Source of the DNA: CAZNVB01 sp964651495
GTDB lineage: Bacteria; Acidobacteriota; Aminicenantia; Aminicenantales; UBA8522
Direction: 5' to 3'
Length of the DNA: 14,879 nucleotides
Assembly: GCA_964651495.1 (NCBI GenBank)
Contig: CAZYWP010000078.1
Coordinates: 1-14,879, forward strand
This document shows, one piece after another, positions 7,911-14,825 of the stretch. The notes under the pieces were generated by a model that saw only the letters and a list, made by a program, of their open reading frames with translations, was not told the origin of the DNA and did no database searches. The position numbers were made by a program, and so were the translations under genes. Position 1 is the first letter of the stretch; each line of letters begins with the position of its first letter.

Positions 7911-9659
7911 TTAGAAGATTTTTCCTGCAAGCATCATCAGGTGCTCCACCACGGGACCGAGGGTCAGGGCCGGCATAAATGTCAGGCCGCCGACCAGAAT
8001 GATAATCGCCACAAGGAGCAGAACAAATGTCCAACCGGTTGTGGGGAAGGAGCCCGAGGTCGGGTGTGTATATTTTTTCCGGGCTAAGGCCCCGGCCAGC
8101 CTGAGCGTTAGAATAATCGGAACATACCGGCCGATAAGCATCGCCAGAGCCAGGGCAACATTCCAGAAGACCGTATTGGAATTGAAAGAGGCAAAAGCGC
8201 TCCCGTTGTTGGCGGAGGCAGAAGTCCCGGCATAGAGGATTTCGCTGAACCCATGGGGGCCGGCGCTGCCGACAGAGGCTTTCGCTCCGGGAAGAATTGA
8301 GCCGGCCGCGGCGACGATCAGGATGAGAATCGAGGAGACGAGCACAGCCAGCACGGTCAGCTTGATCTCGAGAGGACCGATCTTTTTCCCCAAATATTCT
8401 GGAGTCCGCCCGACCATCAGCCCGGCGATGAAGACCGTCATGACCGCGAAAAGGATAAGCATGTAGAGTCCCGATCCCACACCCCCGAAGACGATCTCCC
8501 CGAGCTGCATGTTAAATAGGGCCACAAAACCCGACATCGGAAGGAGGCTGGAATGCATGTTGTTGACTGCGCCGCAGGATGTCGCTGTGGTCAGGGTCGT
8601 GAAAAGCGAAGATCCGGCGATCCCCAAGCGCTCCTCCTTTCCTTCCAAGTTCCCTCCTGGCTGATGGCGGGAAGGAGTGAGTTCAACACTTCCTGAGAAT
8701 TCGTTCTCGATGATCGGATTGCCCTGCCATTCCGAAAAAACGACGAGGGACAGACCGGCGGCAAAGAGAATCACGACGGCCTTCATCAAGGCCCGGCCCT
8801 GCCGGAGGTCTCCGACCATCTTGCCAAAGGCGTAAATAAGCCCCGCCGGAATAAGGATAATGGCCAACAGCTCGAGGAGGTTGGAAAGAGGGGTCGGGTT
8901 CTCATAGGGGTGGGAGGAATTGGCGTTAAAAAAACCACCGCCGTTGGTGCCCAACTCCTTGATCGCTTCTTGCGAAGCGACGGGGCCTTGGGGAATCAAC
9001 TGAGTCTTGCCCTCAACAGTCATTGCCTCAGCGTAAGGGTTGAAATTCTGGGGGGTTCCTTGCCAGAGTAATATTATTGAAATCAAAAGGGAAAGCGGCA
9101 GAAGGACATAGACGAGCGAGCGGGTTAAATCCAGCCAAAAATTGCCGACGGATTTGGTCTCCTTGCGGACGAATCCTCGGATGAGCGCGAGAGCGACGGC
9201 CATCCCGGTGGCGGCAGAGAGGAAGTTTTGCCCGGCCAGGCCCAGCATTTGGGTCAGGTAGGACATTGTTTTTTCGGGAACATAGGATTGCCAGTTGGTG
9301 TTGGTGGCAAATGAAACGGCCGTATTGAAAGCCACATCCAGGGGGACATTGCCGAAGCGCTGAGGATTGAGGGGAAGCCATTTTTGGCTGAGCTCGATGG
9401 CCAGCAAAACCAAGATTCCCAGCCCGTTGAAAATCAGGAGTGACATTCCATATTGAAGCCAATCCTGCTCCTGCCAAGACCGGCCACCGGCAGCGCGCTG
9501 GAAGAGGCGTTCAATTGGCTGGAAAAAGGAGGTCGCCTTGGAGGGAATTCCGCCCAGACTATAATAAAGATAGAGGCCGGCAGGTTTGGCAGCGAGCAGG
9601 ATCAGCAGGACAAAAAACAACGATTCGGCAGCCGGTTTTAGAAAGAACAGGCTCGGCAT
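7911..9659 (-). CDS. kdpA: Potassium-transporting ATPase K+-binding subunit KdpA
   Basis: KdpA (582 aa; E. coli 557 aa) is the channel-like K+-selective subunit of KdpFABC, related to Trk/Ktr transporters with four pore-loop repeats. All four selectivity-filter segments are visible: TNTNWQSY (119-126), ELGTNGGGFFNANSSHPYEN (235-254), TTATSCGAVNNMHSSL (357-372) and AGTSASANNGSAFA (477-490). About ten hydrophobic helices surround them. The start codon touches the kdpF stop codon with no gap (TGA then ATG), and GAGGA at 9667-9671, inside the end of kdpF, is well placed as ribosome-binding site. The small excess in length comes from loops, for example around residues 320-345. The protein is intact, and function as high-affinity K+ uptake is near certain from the operon. 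Confidence 0.98.
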   Translation of the reverse strand: MPSLFFLKPAAESLFFVLLILLAAKPAGLYLYYSLGGIPSKATSFFQPIERLFQRAAGGRSWQEQDWLQYGMSLLIFNGLGILVLLAIELSQKWLPLNPQRFGNVPLDVAFNTAVSFATNTNWQSYVPEKTMSYLTQMLGLAGQNFLSAATGMAVALALIRGFVRKETKSVGNFWLDLTRSLVYVLLPLSLLISIILLWQGTPQNFNPYAEAMTVEGKTQLIPQGPVASQEAIKELGTNGGGFFNANSSHPYENPTPLSNLLELLAIILIPAGLIYAFGKMVGDLRQGRALMKAVVILFAAGLSLVVFSEWQGNPIIENEFSGSVELTPSRHQPGGNLEGKEERLGIAGSSLFTTLTTATSCGAVNNMHSSLLPMSGFVALFNMQLGEIVFGGVGSGLYMLILFAVMTVFIAGLMVGRTPEYLGKKIGPLEIKLTVLAVLVSSILILIVAAAGSILPGAKASVGSAGPHGFSEILYAGTSASANNGSAFASFNSNTVFWNVALALAMLIGRYVPIILTLRLAGALARKKYTHPTSGSFPTTGWTFVLLLVAIIILVGGLTFMPALTLGPVVEHLMMLAGKIF

Positions 9660-9740
9660 TCATAAATCCTCAGCCCGGAACAGGGCATAAAGCAGGTAGG
9701 CGACCAAAAGGAGGGCGACCAGAGCGGCCAGTATCCACAT
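9660..9740 (-). CDS. kdpF: KdpF small stabilising subunit of the Kdp pump
   Basis: This 26-codon gene encodes a single membrane helix beginning MWILAALVALLLVAYLLYAL and ending FRAEDL. Length, the Tyr-Leu-x-Tyr-Ala-Leu core and the acidic-hydrophobic tail match KdpF (29 aa in E. coli), a lipid-like peptide that stabilises KdpABC. It is the first gene of the operon, and its TGA directly abuts the kdpA ATG. A Shine-Dalgarno-like GGTGA lies 4 nt before its start. It sits about 30 nt downstream of the predicted transcription start. Confidence 0.92.
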   Translation of the reverse strand: MWILAALVALLLVAYLLYALFRAEDL

Positions 9741-9776
9741 CAGCTCACCGCTTTCCCGATCCAACCATCGTGAGGG

Positions 9777-9806
9777 AGTATAGATTGCGTCTCTAAGAGA
9801 TGTCAA
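9777..9806 (-). promoter_or_regulatory. Near-consensus sigma-70 promoter of the kdpFABCD operon
   Basis: Read on the - strand, a perfect TTGACA (9806-9801) and TATACT (9782-9777, 5 of 6) are separated by 18 bp. Transcription would begin near 9771, leaving a leader of about 30 nt before kdpF. Such a strong core promoter differs from the activator-dependent kdp promoter of E. coli, and it agrees with the absence of a KdpE gene here. Control by a repressor or by another sensor is therefore plausible. Confidence 0.75.
9790..9800. promoter_or_regulatory. 11-bp palindrome in the spacer of the kdp promoter
   Basis: TCTCT-A-AGAGA is a perfect inverted repeat with a 1-bp centre, lying wholly between the -35 and -10 hexamers of the kdp promoter. 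A protein bound there would block RNA polymerase. It is short enough to be chance, and no cognate regulator is in the window. Confidence 0.35.
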
Positions 9807-10008
9807 GGACAGTCGGGGATTGTCGACGGCGGCAAAAAACCCCCAAGCACGAGTGAAGACATCGGCAACTCAAGGAAATCGGTTGATAACCTAACTCAAG
9901 CGTACTTTCCTTGGAGAATTTTCGTATTTATAATGGAGAGGAGTGCGAATCAAGCGTGCTGCTTTTTAATCTTATGTTGAGTTCACCCGCGCATTTGGAG
10001 GGATTCAG
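9807..10008. other. Divergent intergenic region between kdp and the small membrane protein gene
   Basis: This roughly 200-bp stretch holds no ORF I would call. AACTCAAG occurs twice in direct orientation (9867-9874 and 9893-9900, 26 bp apart, start to start), flanking the small inverted repeat GGTT-GAT-AACC (9881-9891). The arrangement could bind a regulator upstream of the kdp promoter, but the distance to it is about 60 bp or more. A perfect TATAAT at 9929-9934 on the + strand may be the -10 for the downstream 65-aa gene, though no good -35 lies 16-18 bp before it; TTGGAG at 9911 is only 12 bp away. Confidence 0.35.
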
Positions 10009-10206
10009 ATGATGAAATTTCTGTTGTGGCTGATTCTTCTGGTCCTCTGCTGGCCGCTGGCCCTGCTGGCTCTGCTCTTGTATCCACTGGTCTGGCTGCT
10101 TTCTCTGCCTTTCCGTCTTCTCGGGATCACGGTCGGAGCCGTCTTCGACCTCCTCAAGGCGATCATCACTCTACCTGCCAGGATCCTGAGAGGCGGCCGG
10201 AAGTAA
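10009..10206 (+). CDS. Small hydrophobic membrane protein of unknown function
   Basis: This 65-aa protein has one long or two closely packed hydrophobic helices (about residues 3-36, very rich in Leu and Trp, with Pro at 16, 26 and 34). A second amphipathic or hydrophobic stretch (about 38-58) and a basic tail, ARILRGGRK, follow. The start is supported by GGAGG at 9997-10001, 7 nt upstream; a second ATG follows directly at 10012. The composition suits an inner-membrane peptide with its positive C-terminus in the cytoplasm. I do not recognise a named family, although similar Leu/Trp/Pro-rich small proteins occur as conserved hypotheticals. It is transcribed away from kdp and may have its own promoter (TATAAT at 9929-9934). 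Confidence 0.75.
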   Translation: MMKFLLWLILLVLCWPLALLALLLYPLVWLLSLPFRLLGITVGAVFDLLKAIITLPARILRGGRK

Positions 10207-10247
10207 TCCCCAAGGCCCCCTTTTTGCCGTTATTGCCAATTGCAGAA

Positions 10248-10326
10248 TGTCATCACGAGCGAAGCGTGGTGATCTCAGTTATTTACGATGAGATTGCCGC
10301 GTCCCCTTCGGGGACTCGCAATGACA
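10248..10326. repeat. REP/MITE-like palindromic intergenic repeat
   Basis: The 79-bp element begins TGTCATCACGAG and ends CTCGCAATGACA. These 12-bp ends are inverted copies with 10 of 12 matching. Further inside, TCTCA (10273-10277) pairs with TGAGA (10289-10293), and GTCCCC-TTC-GGGGAC (10301-10315) is a perfect 6-bp hairpin with a 3-nt loop. From memory, palindromes ending in TGTCATTGCGAG/CTCGCAATGACA are scattered through many unrelated bacterial genomes as non-coding repeats. It lies 42 bp after the stop of the 65-aa gene and could also end transcription or protect that 3' end. Confidence 0.75.
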
Positions 10327-10377
10327 CGTAAGTCAACAACTCCTGTTTCTTTCAGTTGCCCCCGGTTTTTCAATTTC

Positions 10378-10405
10378 TTGACAGCGCCCGCGCCGATGTA
10401 GTAAT
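10378..10405 (+). promoter_or_regulatory. Candidate promoter upstream of the HerA-like ATPase gene
   Basis: A perfect TTGACA at 10378-10383 is followed after 16 bp by AGTAAT at 10400-10405 (4 of 6). Transcription would start near 10412, about 80 nt before the ATG. The remaining sequence of the 10207-10490 gap, apart from the REP-like repeat and a small hairpin at 10444-10467, shows no gene. Confidence 0.45.
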
Positions 10406-10443
10406 TAGTCTTAGCTCCTGGATTACTTGATCAATCTCACGAT

Positions 10444-10467
10444 AAGGCTGTGGATTCGGCCTTTTTT
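10444..10467 (+). promoter_or_regulatory. Leader hairpin with T-run before the ATPase gene
   Basis: AAGGC (10444-10448) pairs with GCCTT (10459-10463) around a 10-nt loop, followed by TTTT. It resembles a weak intrinsic terminator placed inside the predicted leader, so attenuation is conceivable. The stem is only 5 bp, and it may have no role. Confidence 0.25.
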
Positions 10468-10490
10468 GACTCTTTAGGGAGAACAAAGGC

Positions 10491-12914
10491 ATGCTTGATT
10501 ACGAAAAACTCGGTTTATTTTATCTCGGCAAAGTCGTCGACCCGAAGACCCAGGAAATCACGGGGGACTATCTTCTCTACGATTCCAAGGACCTTGTCAC
10601 CCATGCCGTCTGCGTAGGGATGACGGGGAGCGGGAAAACGGGCCTGTGCATCGCCCTCCTTGAGGAGGCGGCGATCGACAACATCCCCGCCGTCATCGTC
10701 GACCCGAAGGGCGACCTCGGCAACCTGTCTCTCCTTTTCCCCGGGCTCAGACCGGAAGACTTCCGGCCCTGGGTCAACCCGGATGAGGCCGCTCAAAAGG
10801 GACTGTCTCCGGACGATTACGCCCGCCAGCAGTCCGAACTCTGGCGGCGCGGGATAGGGGAGTGGGACCAGGATGAAGCCCGCATCCGGCGGCTCCTCGA
10901 TGCCGCTGATATCGCCATCTATACTCCGGGAAGCAACGCCGGGCTGCCGCTTTCGATTCTCAAATCCTTTGCCGCGCCCCCGGCCGATCTCATCGAAGAC
11001 ACCGACCTCTTCCGCCAGAGGATCTCGACCACCGTGTCCGGGCTCCTCGGCCTCCTGGGAATCCAGGCCGATCCCATCCAGAGCCGCGAGCACATCCTCC
11101 TCTCCAACATCCTGGAGCAGGCCTGGAGCTCGGGGGAAAGCCTCGACCTTCCCGCCCTGATCCAGAGAATCCAGTCGCCGCCGCTCACGCGCATCGGGGT
11201 TTTCGAGCTCGACGCCTTTTATCCGGCGGCGGAGCGGTACAAGCTGGCCATGATGTTGAACAACCTCCTGGCCGCGCCCGGGTTCGAGTCCTGGATGGAG
11301 GGCGAGCCCATGGAAATCGATGCGCTGCTCTTCACGCCGGCAGGCAAGCCCCGCTTGAGCATTCTGTCCATCGCTCATCTCTCCGACGCCGAGCGGATGT
11401 TTTTCGTCACCCTGCTTCTGAACGAGCTCCTCGGCTGGATGCGAAAACAGCCGGGGACATCGAGCCTGCGGGCCCTTTTCTACATGGACGAAATTTTCGG
11501 GTTTTTCCCGCCGGTGAGCGAGCCTCCTTCGAAAAGGCCGCTTCTGACACTCCTTAAGCAGGCGCGGGCCTTCGGTTTGGGTCTGGTTCTGACCACCCAG
11601 AACCCTGTCGACCTGGATTACAAAGGCCTGGCCAACGCGGGCACCTGGTTTATCGGCCGCCTGCAGACAGAGAGGGACAAAGAACGCCTCCTGGAGGGGC
11701 TAGCCGGCGTCGGAGGAAATATCGACCTCGGGGAGGTTTCCAAAATCATCAGCGGGCTGCGCAAACGCGTCTTCTATATGCACAACGTCCACGAGGACAA
11801 GCCGGTGCTCCTGAACACGCGCTGGACGCTGTCTTACCTTTATGGCCCCATGACCCGCCAGCAGATCAAGCAGGTCATGGACGGAAGAAAGGCCGCGCCG
11901 CCGGCCGGGATGGCCGCAGCGGCTAAGCCGCCGGAGCAACCCGGTCCGGCCATGCCCATGCCGACCGCGGTGGGCCGGCCGCAGCTTCCTCCCGGGATCA
12001 ACGAGCTGTTTCTTCCGCTCGGGATTCAGCGGTCCGGGCCGGGACGCCTAATTTATCATCCGGCGGCAGCCGCGTTCGGCCAGGCGGCGGTCTTCGACAA
12101 CAGGCTGGGAATCTCTACCGTCGAATCGCAGGCGCGTTTTCTGGAATTGAGAGAGGATGTCCTCGGCCTGCTGTGGGATAGAGCTCTGTCTTTGTCTCTC
12201 CAGGTCGAAGCGCTCTCCCGCACGCCCGAGGCGGGGGCGTCATTCCTGCCGCTCCCGTCCAGGTCGCTCCATCTCCTGAAATCGGCCGGGACGGATTACG
12301 GCGATTTCCTGGCCCGGGCTTTTCAGCTAAGCCTGTGGAAGAGTCCGCTCCTCCAGGCCGTCTCGTCGCCGGGCGAGTCGGAGCGCGATTTCCGCATCCG
12401 CCTGGCTCAGCTCGCCCATGAGAAGCGGGATTCCGAGGTGGCCCGGCTGCGGCAGAAATATGCCGTCAAGATCTCTACCCTCGAGCGGCAGCTCATGATG
12501 GCCCAGCAGCGGCTGCAACGGGAGCAGGAGCAGTATCGAGAGCAGATGACAGGCACGGCGATCTCCATGGGAGCCACCATCCTCGGGGCCATTCTGGGAC
12601 GGAAGTCTTCTCACATCGGCCGGGCGACCACGAGCGCCCGCAGCGCCAGCCGGAGCTATTACGAGAAGATGGACATCGAGCGGGCGCGCCAGCAGGTGGA
12701 GATGGCCAGGTCGAAGATGGCTGACCTGGAGCGGCAGCTGGAGGCGGAGGCGGCCAGGGTCACGAGCAGCCTGGACCCGGCCGCGGGGACGCTTCAGCAG
12801 ATCGCGTTGCGGCCGAAGAGAAAGGACATCTCAGTCCTCTGGTCGGGCATCCTCTGGCTTCCTTTCTGGCATCTGGAAAGCGGTGCTGCAGAAGCCGGGT
12901 TCAGGACGGCCTGA
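10491..12914 (+). CDS. HerA/FtsK-superfamily ATPase with C-terminal coiled coil
   Basis: This 807-aa P-loop ATPase belongs to the HerA/VirB4-like group (DUF87/DUF853 type) that moves DNA or protein polymers. Walker A is GMTGSGKT (43-50), then VDPKGDLGNL (70-79). A hydrophobic Walker B ends in acidic YMDE (331-334), and TTQNP (368-372) is the sensor, followed by RLQTERDKERLLEG with a possible arginine finger near 390-395. A Pro/Ala-rich linker (about 467-500) leads to a second domain. Coiled-coil segments (about 640-686 and 724-757) are interrupted by a Gly-rich hydrophobic stretch (GTAISMGATILGAILGR, 688-704) that could be a glycine zipper or membrane-touching turn. The tail SVLWSGILWLPFW (781-793) is aromatic. 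The start is supported by AGGGAG at 10476-10481. No NurA-type nuclease or other known partner is adjacent, so the cellular role is unknown. It is complete, not truncated. Confidence 0.88.
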   Translation: MLDYEKLGLFYLGKVVDPKTQEITGDYLLYDSKDLVTHAVCVGMTGSGKTGLCIALLEEAAIDNIPAVIVDPKGDLGNLSLLFPGLRPEDFRPWVNPDEAAQKGLSPDDYARQQSELWRRGIGEWDQDEARIRRLLDAADIAIYTPGSNAGLPLSILKSFAAPPADLIEDTDLFRQRISTTVSGLLGLLGIQADPIQSREHILLSNILEQAWSSGESLDLPALIQRIQSPPLTRIGVFELDAFYPAAERYKLAMMLNNLLAAPGFESWMEGEPMEIDALLFTPAGKPRLSILSIAHLSDAERMFFVTLLLNELLGWMRKQPGTSSLRALFYMDEIFGFFPPVSEPPSKRPLLTLLKQARAFGLGLVLTTQNPVDLDYKGLANAGTWFIGRLQTERDKERLLEGLAGVGGNIDLGEVSKIISGLRKRVFYMHNVHEDKPVLLNTRWTLSYLYGPMTRQQIKQVMDGRKAAPPAGMAAAAKPPEQPGPAMPMPTAVGRPQLPPGINELFLPLGIQRSGPGRLIYHPAAAAFGQAAVFDNRLGISTVESQARFLELREDVLGLLWDRALSLSLQVEALSRTPEAGASFLPLPSRSLHLLKSAGTDYGDFLARAFQLSLWKSPLLQAVSSPGESERDFRIRLAQLAHEKRDSEVARLRQKYAVKISTLERQLMMAQQRLQREQEQYREQMTGTAISMGATILGAILGRKSSHIGRATTSARSASRSYYEKMDIERARQQVEMARSKMADLERQLEAEAARVTSSLDPAAGTLQQIALRPKRKDISVLWSGILWLPFWHLESGAAEAGFRTA

Positions 12915-12928
12915 GCAGGCGATAAAAT
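12900..12928 (+). promoter_or_regulatory. Weak candidate promoter for mscL
   Basis: TAAAAT at 12923-12928 (5 of 6 to the -10) has TTCAGG at 12900-12905 (3 of 6) 17 bp upstream, overlapping the end of the ATPase gene. GCCTG-AG-CAGGC (12909-12920) between them is a short inverted repeat. Co-transcription with the ATPase is equally possible because the gap is only 41 bp. Confidence 0.3.
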
Positions 12929-12955
12929 ATATCAACATGAGAGGAGGAAGGCGCG

Positions 12956-13411
12956 ATGTTTAAAGAGTTCAAGGAATTCATTTTGAAGGGCAACGTCATG
13001 GACATGGCCGTCGGCATCGTCGTCGGAGCCGCCTTCGGCACGATCGTCATCTCCCTAGTCGCCGACGTCATCATGCCGCCGATCGGATTGCTGCTGGGCA
13101 AGGTCGATTTCTCCAACGTTTTTGTCGTGCTCAAGGAGGGAGCGGCGGCCGGGCCCTATGCCTCCCTGGCCGCGGCCAAGCAGGCGGGAGCGGTCACGCT
13201 GAACCTCGGCGTCTTTATCAACACGATCATCAGCTTCCTGATTATCGCTTTTGCCATTTTCCTGGTCATCCGGCAGATCAATAAGCTGAGAAGGAAGGCC
13301 GAAGCTCCGGCCGCAGTACCCGCCACGAAAGAGTGCCCCTATTGCTTCTCGGCCATCCCGATCAAGGCTGTCCGCTGCCCCTTCTGCACTTCCAGCTTAA
13401 AAGCAGAATAG
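12956..13411 (+). CDS. mscL: Large-conductance mechanosensitive channel MscL with C-terminal zinc ribbon
   Basis: MscL is a pentameric inner-membrane channel opened by membrane tension that releases solutes during hypo-osmotic shock. The 151-aa protein begins with the family N-terminus MFKEFKEFILKGNVMDMAVG. TM1 is roughly 15-45 (GIVVGAAFGTIV pore-lining stretch, then DVIMPPIGLLLG). A periplasmic loop (about 50-83) follows, then TM2 (about 84-107, ending FLVIRQINKLRRK). In place of the usual short cytoplasmic helix there is an Ala/Pro linker and a four-cysteine knuckle, CPYC (127-130) and CPFC (141-144), spaced as a zinc ribbon. AGGAGG at 12942-12947 fixes the start. It ends 6 bp from the convergent glycerate kinase gene. 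It complements the kdp system nearby in osmotic balance. Confidence 0.97.
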   Translation: MFKEFKEFILKGNVMDMAVGIVVGAAFGTIVISLVADVIMPPIGLLLGKVDFSNVFVVLKEGAAAGPYASLAAAKQAGAVTLNLGVFINTIISFLIIAFAIFLVIRQINKLRRKAEAPAAVPATKECPYCFSAIPIKAVRCPFCTSSLKAE

Positions 13412-13417
13412 ATTGTT

Positions 13418-14746
13418 TTAACGGACCAGGATCAGGCGCAGGTCCATGACGTTGGTGAAGGTCGGCCCCGTCAGCAGAAGGTCGCCCAGCGGCTGGAAAA
13501 AGTTGTAGCTGTTGTTGTCCCAAAGATAGCGCTCCGCCTCCATCCCTAATGCCCGGGCCCGCGCCACCGTAATACCATCGGCCATCGCACCGGCTGCGTT
13601 GGTTGGTCCGTCGGTCCCGTCTGTGCCCCCGCTCAGGACGACGATGTCCGTCAGGCCGTCGATGGCGATGGCGGCGGCGAGGGCGAATTCCTGGTTGCGG
13701 CCCCCCAGCCCCCGGCCGCGGATAGTGACCGTCGTCTCTCCCCCCGAGATCAGACAGGCGGGGCGCCGGACCGGGTGGCCGCTGGCCAGGATCTCCCTGG
13801 CCAGGGCGGCGTGCATCCCAGCGATTTCCCGTGTCTCGCCCTCGATGGTGGTGGAGAGCACGAGGCTGTTGTATCCCAGGGCTTTGGCTTTATTTTTTGC
13901 CGCCAGGACCGCCTGAATATTGCTTCCGACGATCAGGTTCTGTGTCCGGATGAAAGCCGGGTCGTCCGCTTTAGGGGTTTCTTCAACCTTGCCTCGAGCG
14001 CCCTTTTCCAGATACCGCCTGACTCCCGGCGGGACTTTCCGGGTGATGCTGTATTTTTGCAGGATCCTCAGGCAGTCGGAGAATGTCGTGCTGTCCGGGA
14101 CGGTCGGGCCGGAGGCGATGCTTTCGAGGCTGTCGCCAATGACGTCGGAGAGGATGAGCGATACCAGGGCCGATGGATAGGCCAGGCGCGCCAGCCGCCC
14201 TCCTTTCACGGCGGAGATATGCTTGCGGACGGCGTTGATCTCCTGGATCGCAGCGCCGCTCTCGAGGAGTCGCTGCGTCGTCTGCCGCTTGTCTTCGAGC
14301 GTCAGACCCGGAGCTGGGGCCGGCAGGAGCGCCGATCCTCCTCCGGAGATAAGGACGAACACGAGGTCCTTCTCGCCCGTCCGGCTAAGCAGTTCCATAA
14401 TCTGCCGGGTCCCGCGTTGGCCGGCTTCGTCCGGCACTGGGTGGCCCGCTTCGTTGACGGTGATCCGTCGGAGCGGCCGGATGTGACCGGACTTGACGTT
14501 GATGATCCCTGACCGCAGCCGGCCTCCCAACAGCTCTTCGAGCGGCCGGGCCATGGCTGCCGAGGCCTTGCCCGCGCCGATGACATAGATTCCGTCATAA
14601 TCCTTGAGATCGTAAGATCTAGGGCCGACTGTCAGAATGTTTCCCCGGCGCCGGACATGCCTTTTTATGGCGCCGGCGGGATCGACGGCCTTAAGTCCCG
14701 CCCGGAAAATCGTGAGGGCGTCTTTTCGTAATCGGGCACGAGTCAT
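13418..14746 (-). CDS. gckA: Glycerate 2-kinase, GckA/MOFRL family
   Basis: The enzyme phosphorylates D-glycerate with ATP to 2-phosphoglycerate, feeding glycerate from serine, glyoxylate or sugar-acid pathways into glycolysis. Family motifs in order, numbered from the chosen start: VIGAGKAS (55-62, with the catalytic Lys K60), LISGGGSALLPAP (132-144), INAVRKHISAVKGGRLA (170-186), LSDVIGD (199-205), ASGPTVPD (211-218), then the C-terminal MOFRL domain with ISGGETTVT (333-341), GRNQEFAL (349-356) and GGTDGTDGPTNAAGA (373-387). The 442 aa from ATG at 14746 fit the family length. The open frame extends to a TTG at 14806, but that lies inside the predicted promoter; an ATG at 14779 is the only serious alternative. 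No strong Shine-Dalgarno precedes either start. It is single, complete, and convergent with mscL. Whether the aldehyde dehydrogenase and transporter share its pathway is unknown. Confidence 0.93.
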   Translation of the reverse strand: MTRARLRKDALTIFRAGLKAVDPAGAIKRHVRRRGNILTVGPRSYDLKDYDGIYVIGAGKASAAMARPLEELLGGRLRSGIINVKSGHIRPLRRITVNEAGHPVPDEAGQRGTRQIMELLSRTGEKDLVFVLISGGGSALLPAPAPGLTLEDKRQTTQRLLESGAAIQEINAVRKHISAVKGGRLARLAYPSALVSLILSDVIGDSLESIASGPTVPDSTTFSDCLRILQKYSITRKVPPGVRRYLEKGARGKVEETPKADDPAFIRTQNLIVGSNIQAVLAAKNKAKALGYNSLVLSTTIEGETREIAGMHAALAREILASGHPVRRPACLISGGETTVTIRGRGLGGRNQEFALAAAIAIDGLTDIVVLSGGTDGTDGPTNAAGAMADGITVARARALGMEAERYLWDNNSYNFFQPLGDLLLTGPTFTNVMDLRLILVR

Positions 14747-14796
14747 ATTCTTGAGACCGAAGGGATATCTGATCGTCATGTTATCGAAAGGGGACG

Positions 14797-14825
14797 GTAA
14801 TAGCAATCATTGGTGGCTTCTTCAA
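14797..14825 (-). promoter_or_regulatory. Candidate promoter of the glycerate kinase gene
   Basis: On the - strand, TTGAAG (14825-14820, 4 of 6) and TATTAC (14802-14797, 4 of 6) stand 17 bp apart, giving a start near 14790. This rules out the upstream TTG at 14806 as start codon and leaves a leader of about 44 nt to the ATG at 14746. The remaining 54 bases to the window end (14826-14879) show nothing I can call. Confidence 0.45.

Noticed and set aside
7897..8034. Upstream extension of the kdpB reading frame by 46 residues
   Set aside because: It overlaps the end of kdpA and does not look like KdpB. The start at 7896 has a ribosome-binding site and restores E. coli residue numbering for S162 and D307.
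9741..9771. Potassium or c-di-AMP riboswitch in front of kdp
   Set aside because: With the promoter found at 9777-9806 the leader is only about 30 nt, far too short for a ydaO- or M-box-like riboswitch.
10491..12914. HerA-based anti-phage defence system
   Set aside because: Known HerA defence modules pair the ATPase with a nuclease or SIR2-type effector. None is adjacent, and the neighbours are a membrane peptide and MscL.
14747..14806. Longer N-terminus of the glycerate kinase from a TTG codon
   Set aside because: The TTG lies inside the predicted promoter, and the extra residues do not resemble the family N-terminus. The ATG at 14779 stays possible.
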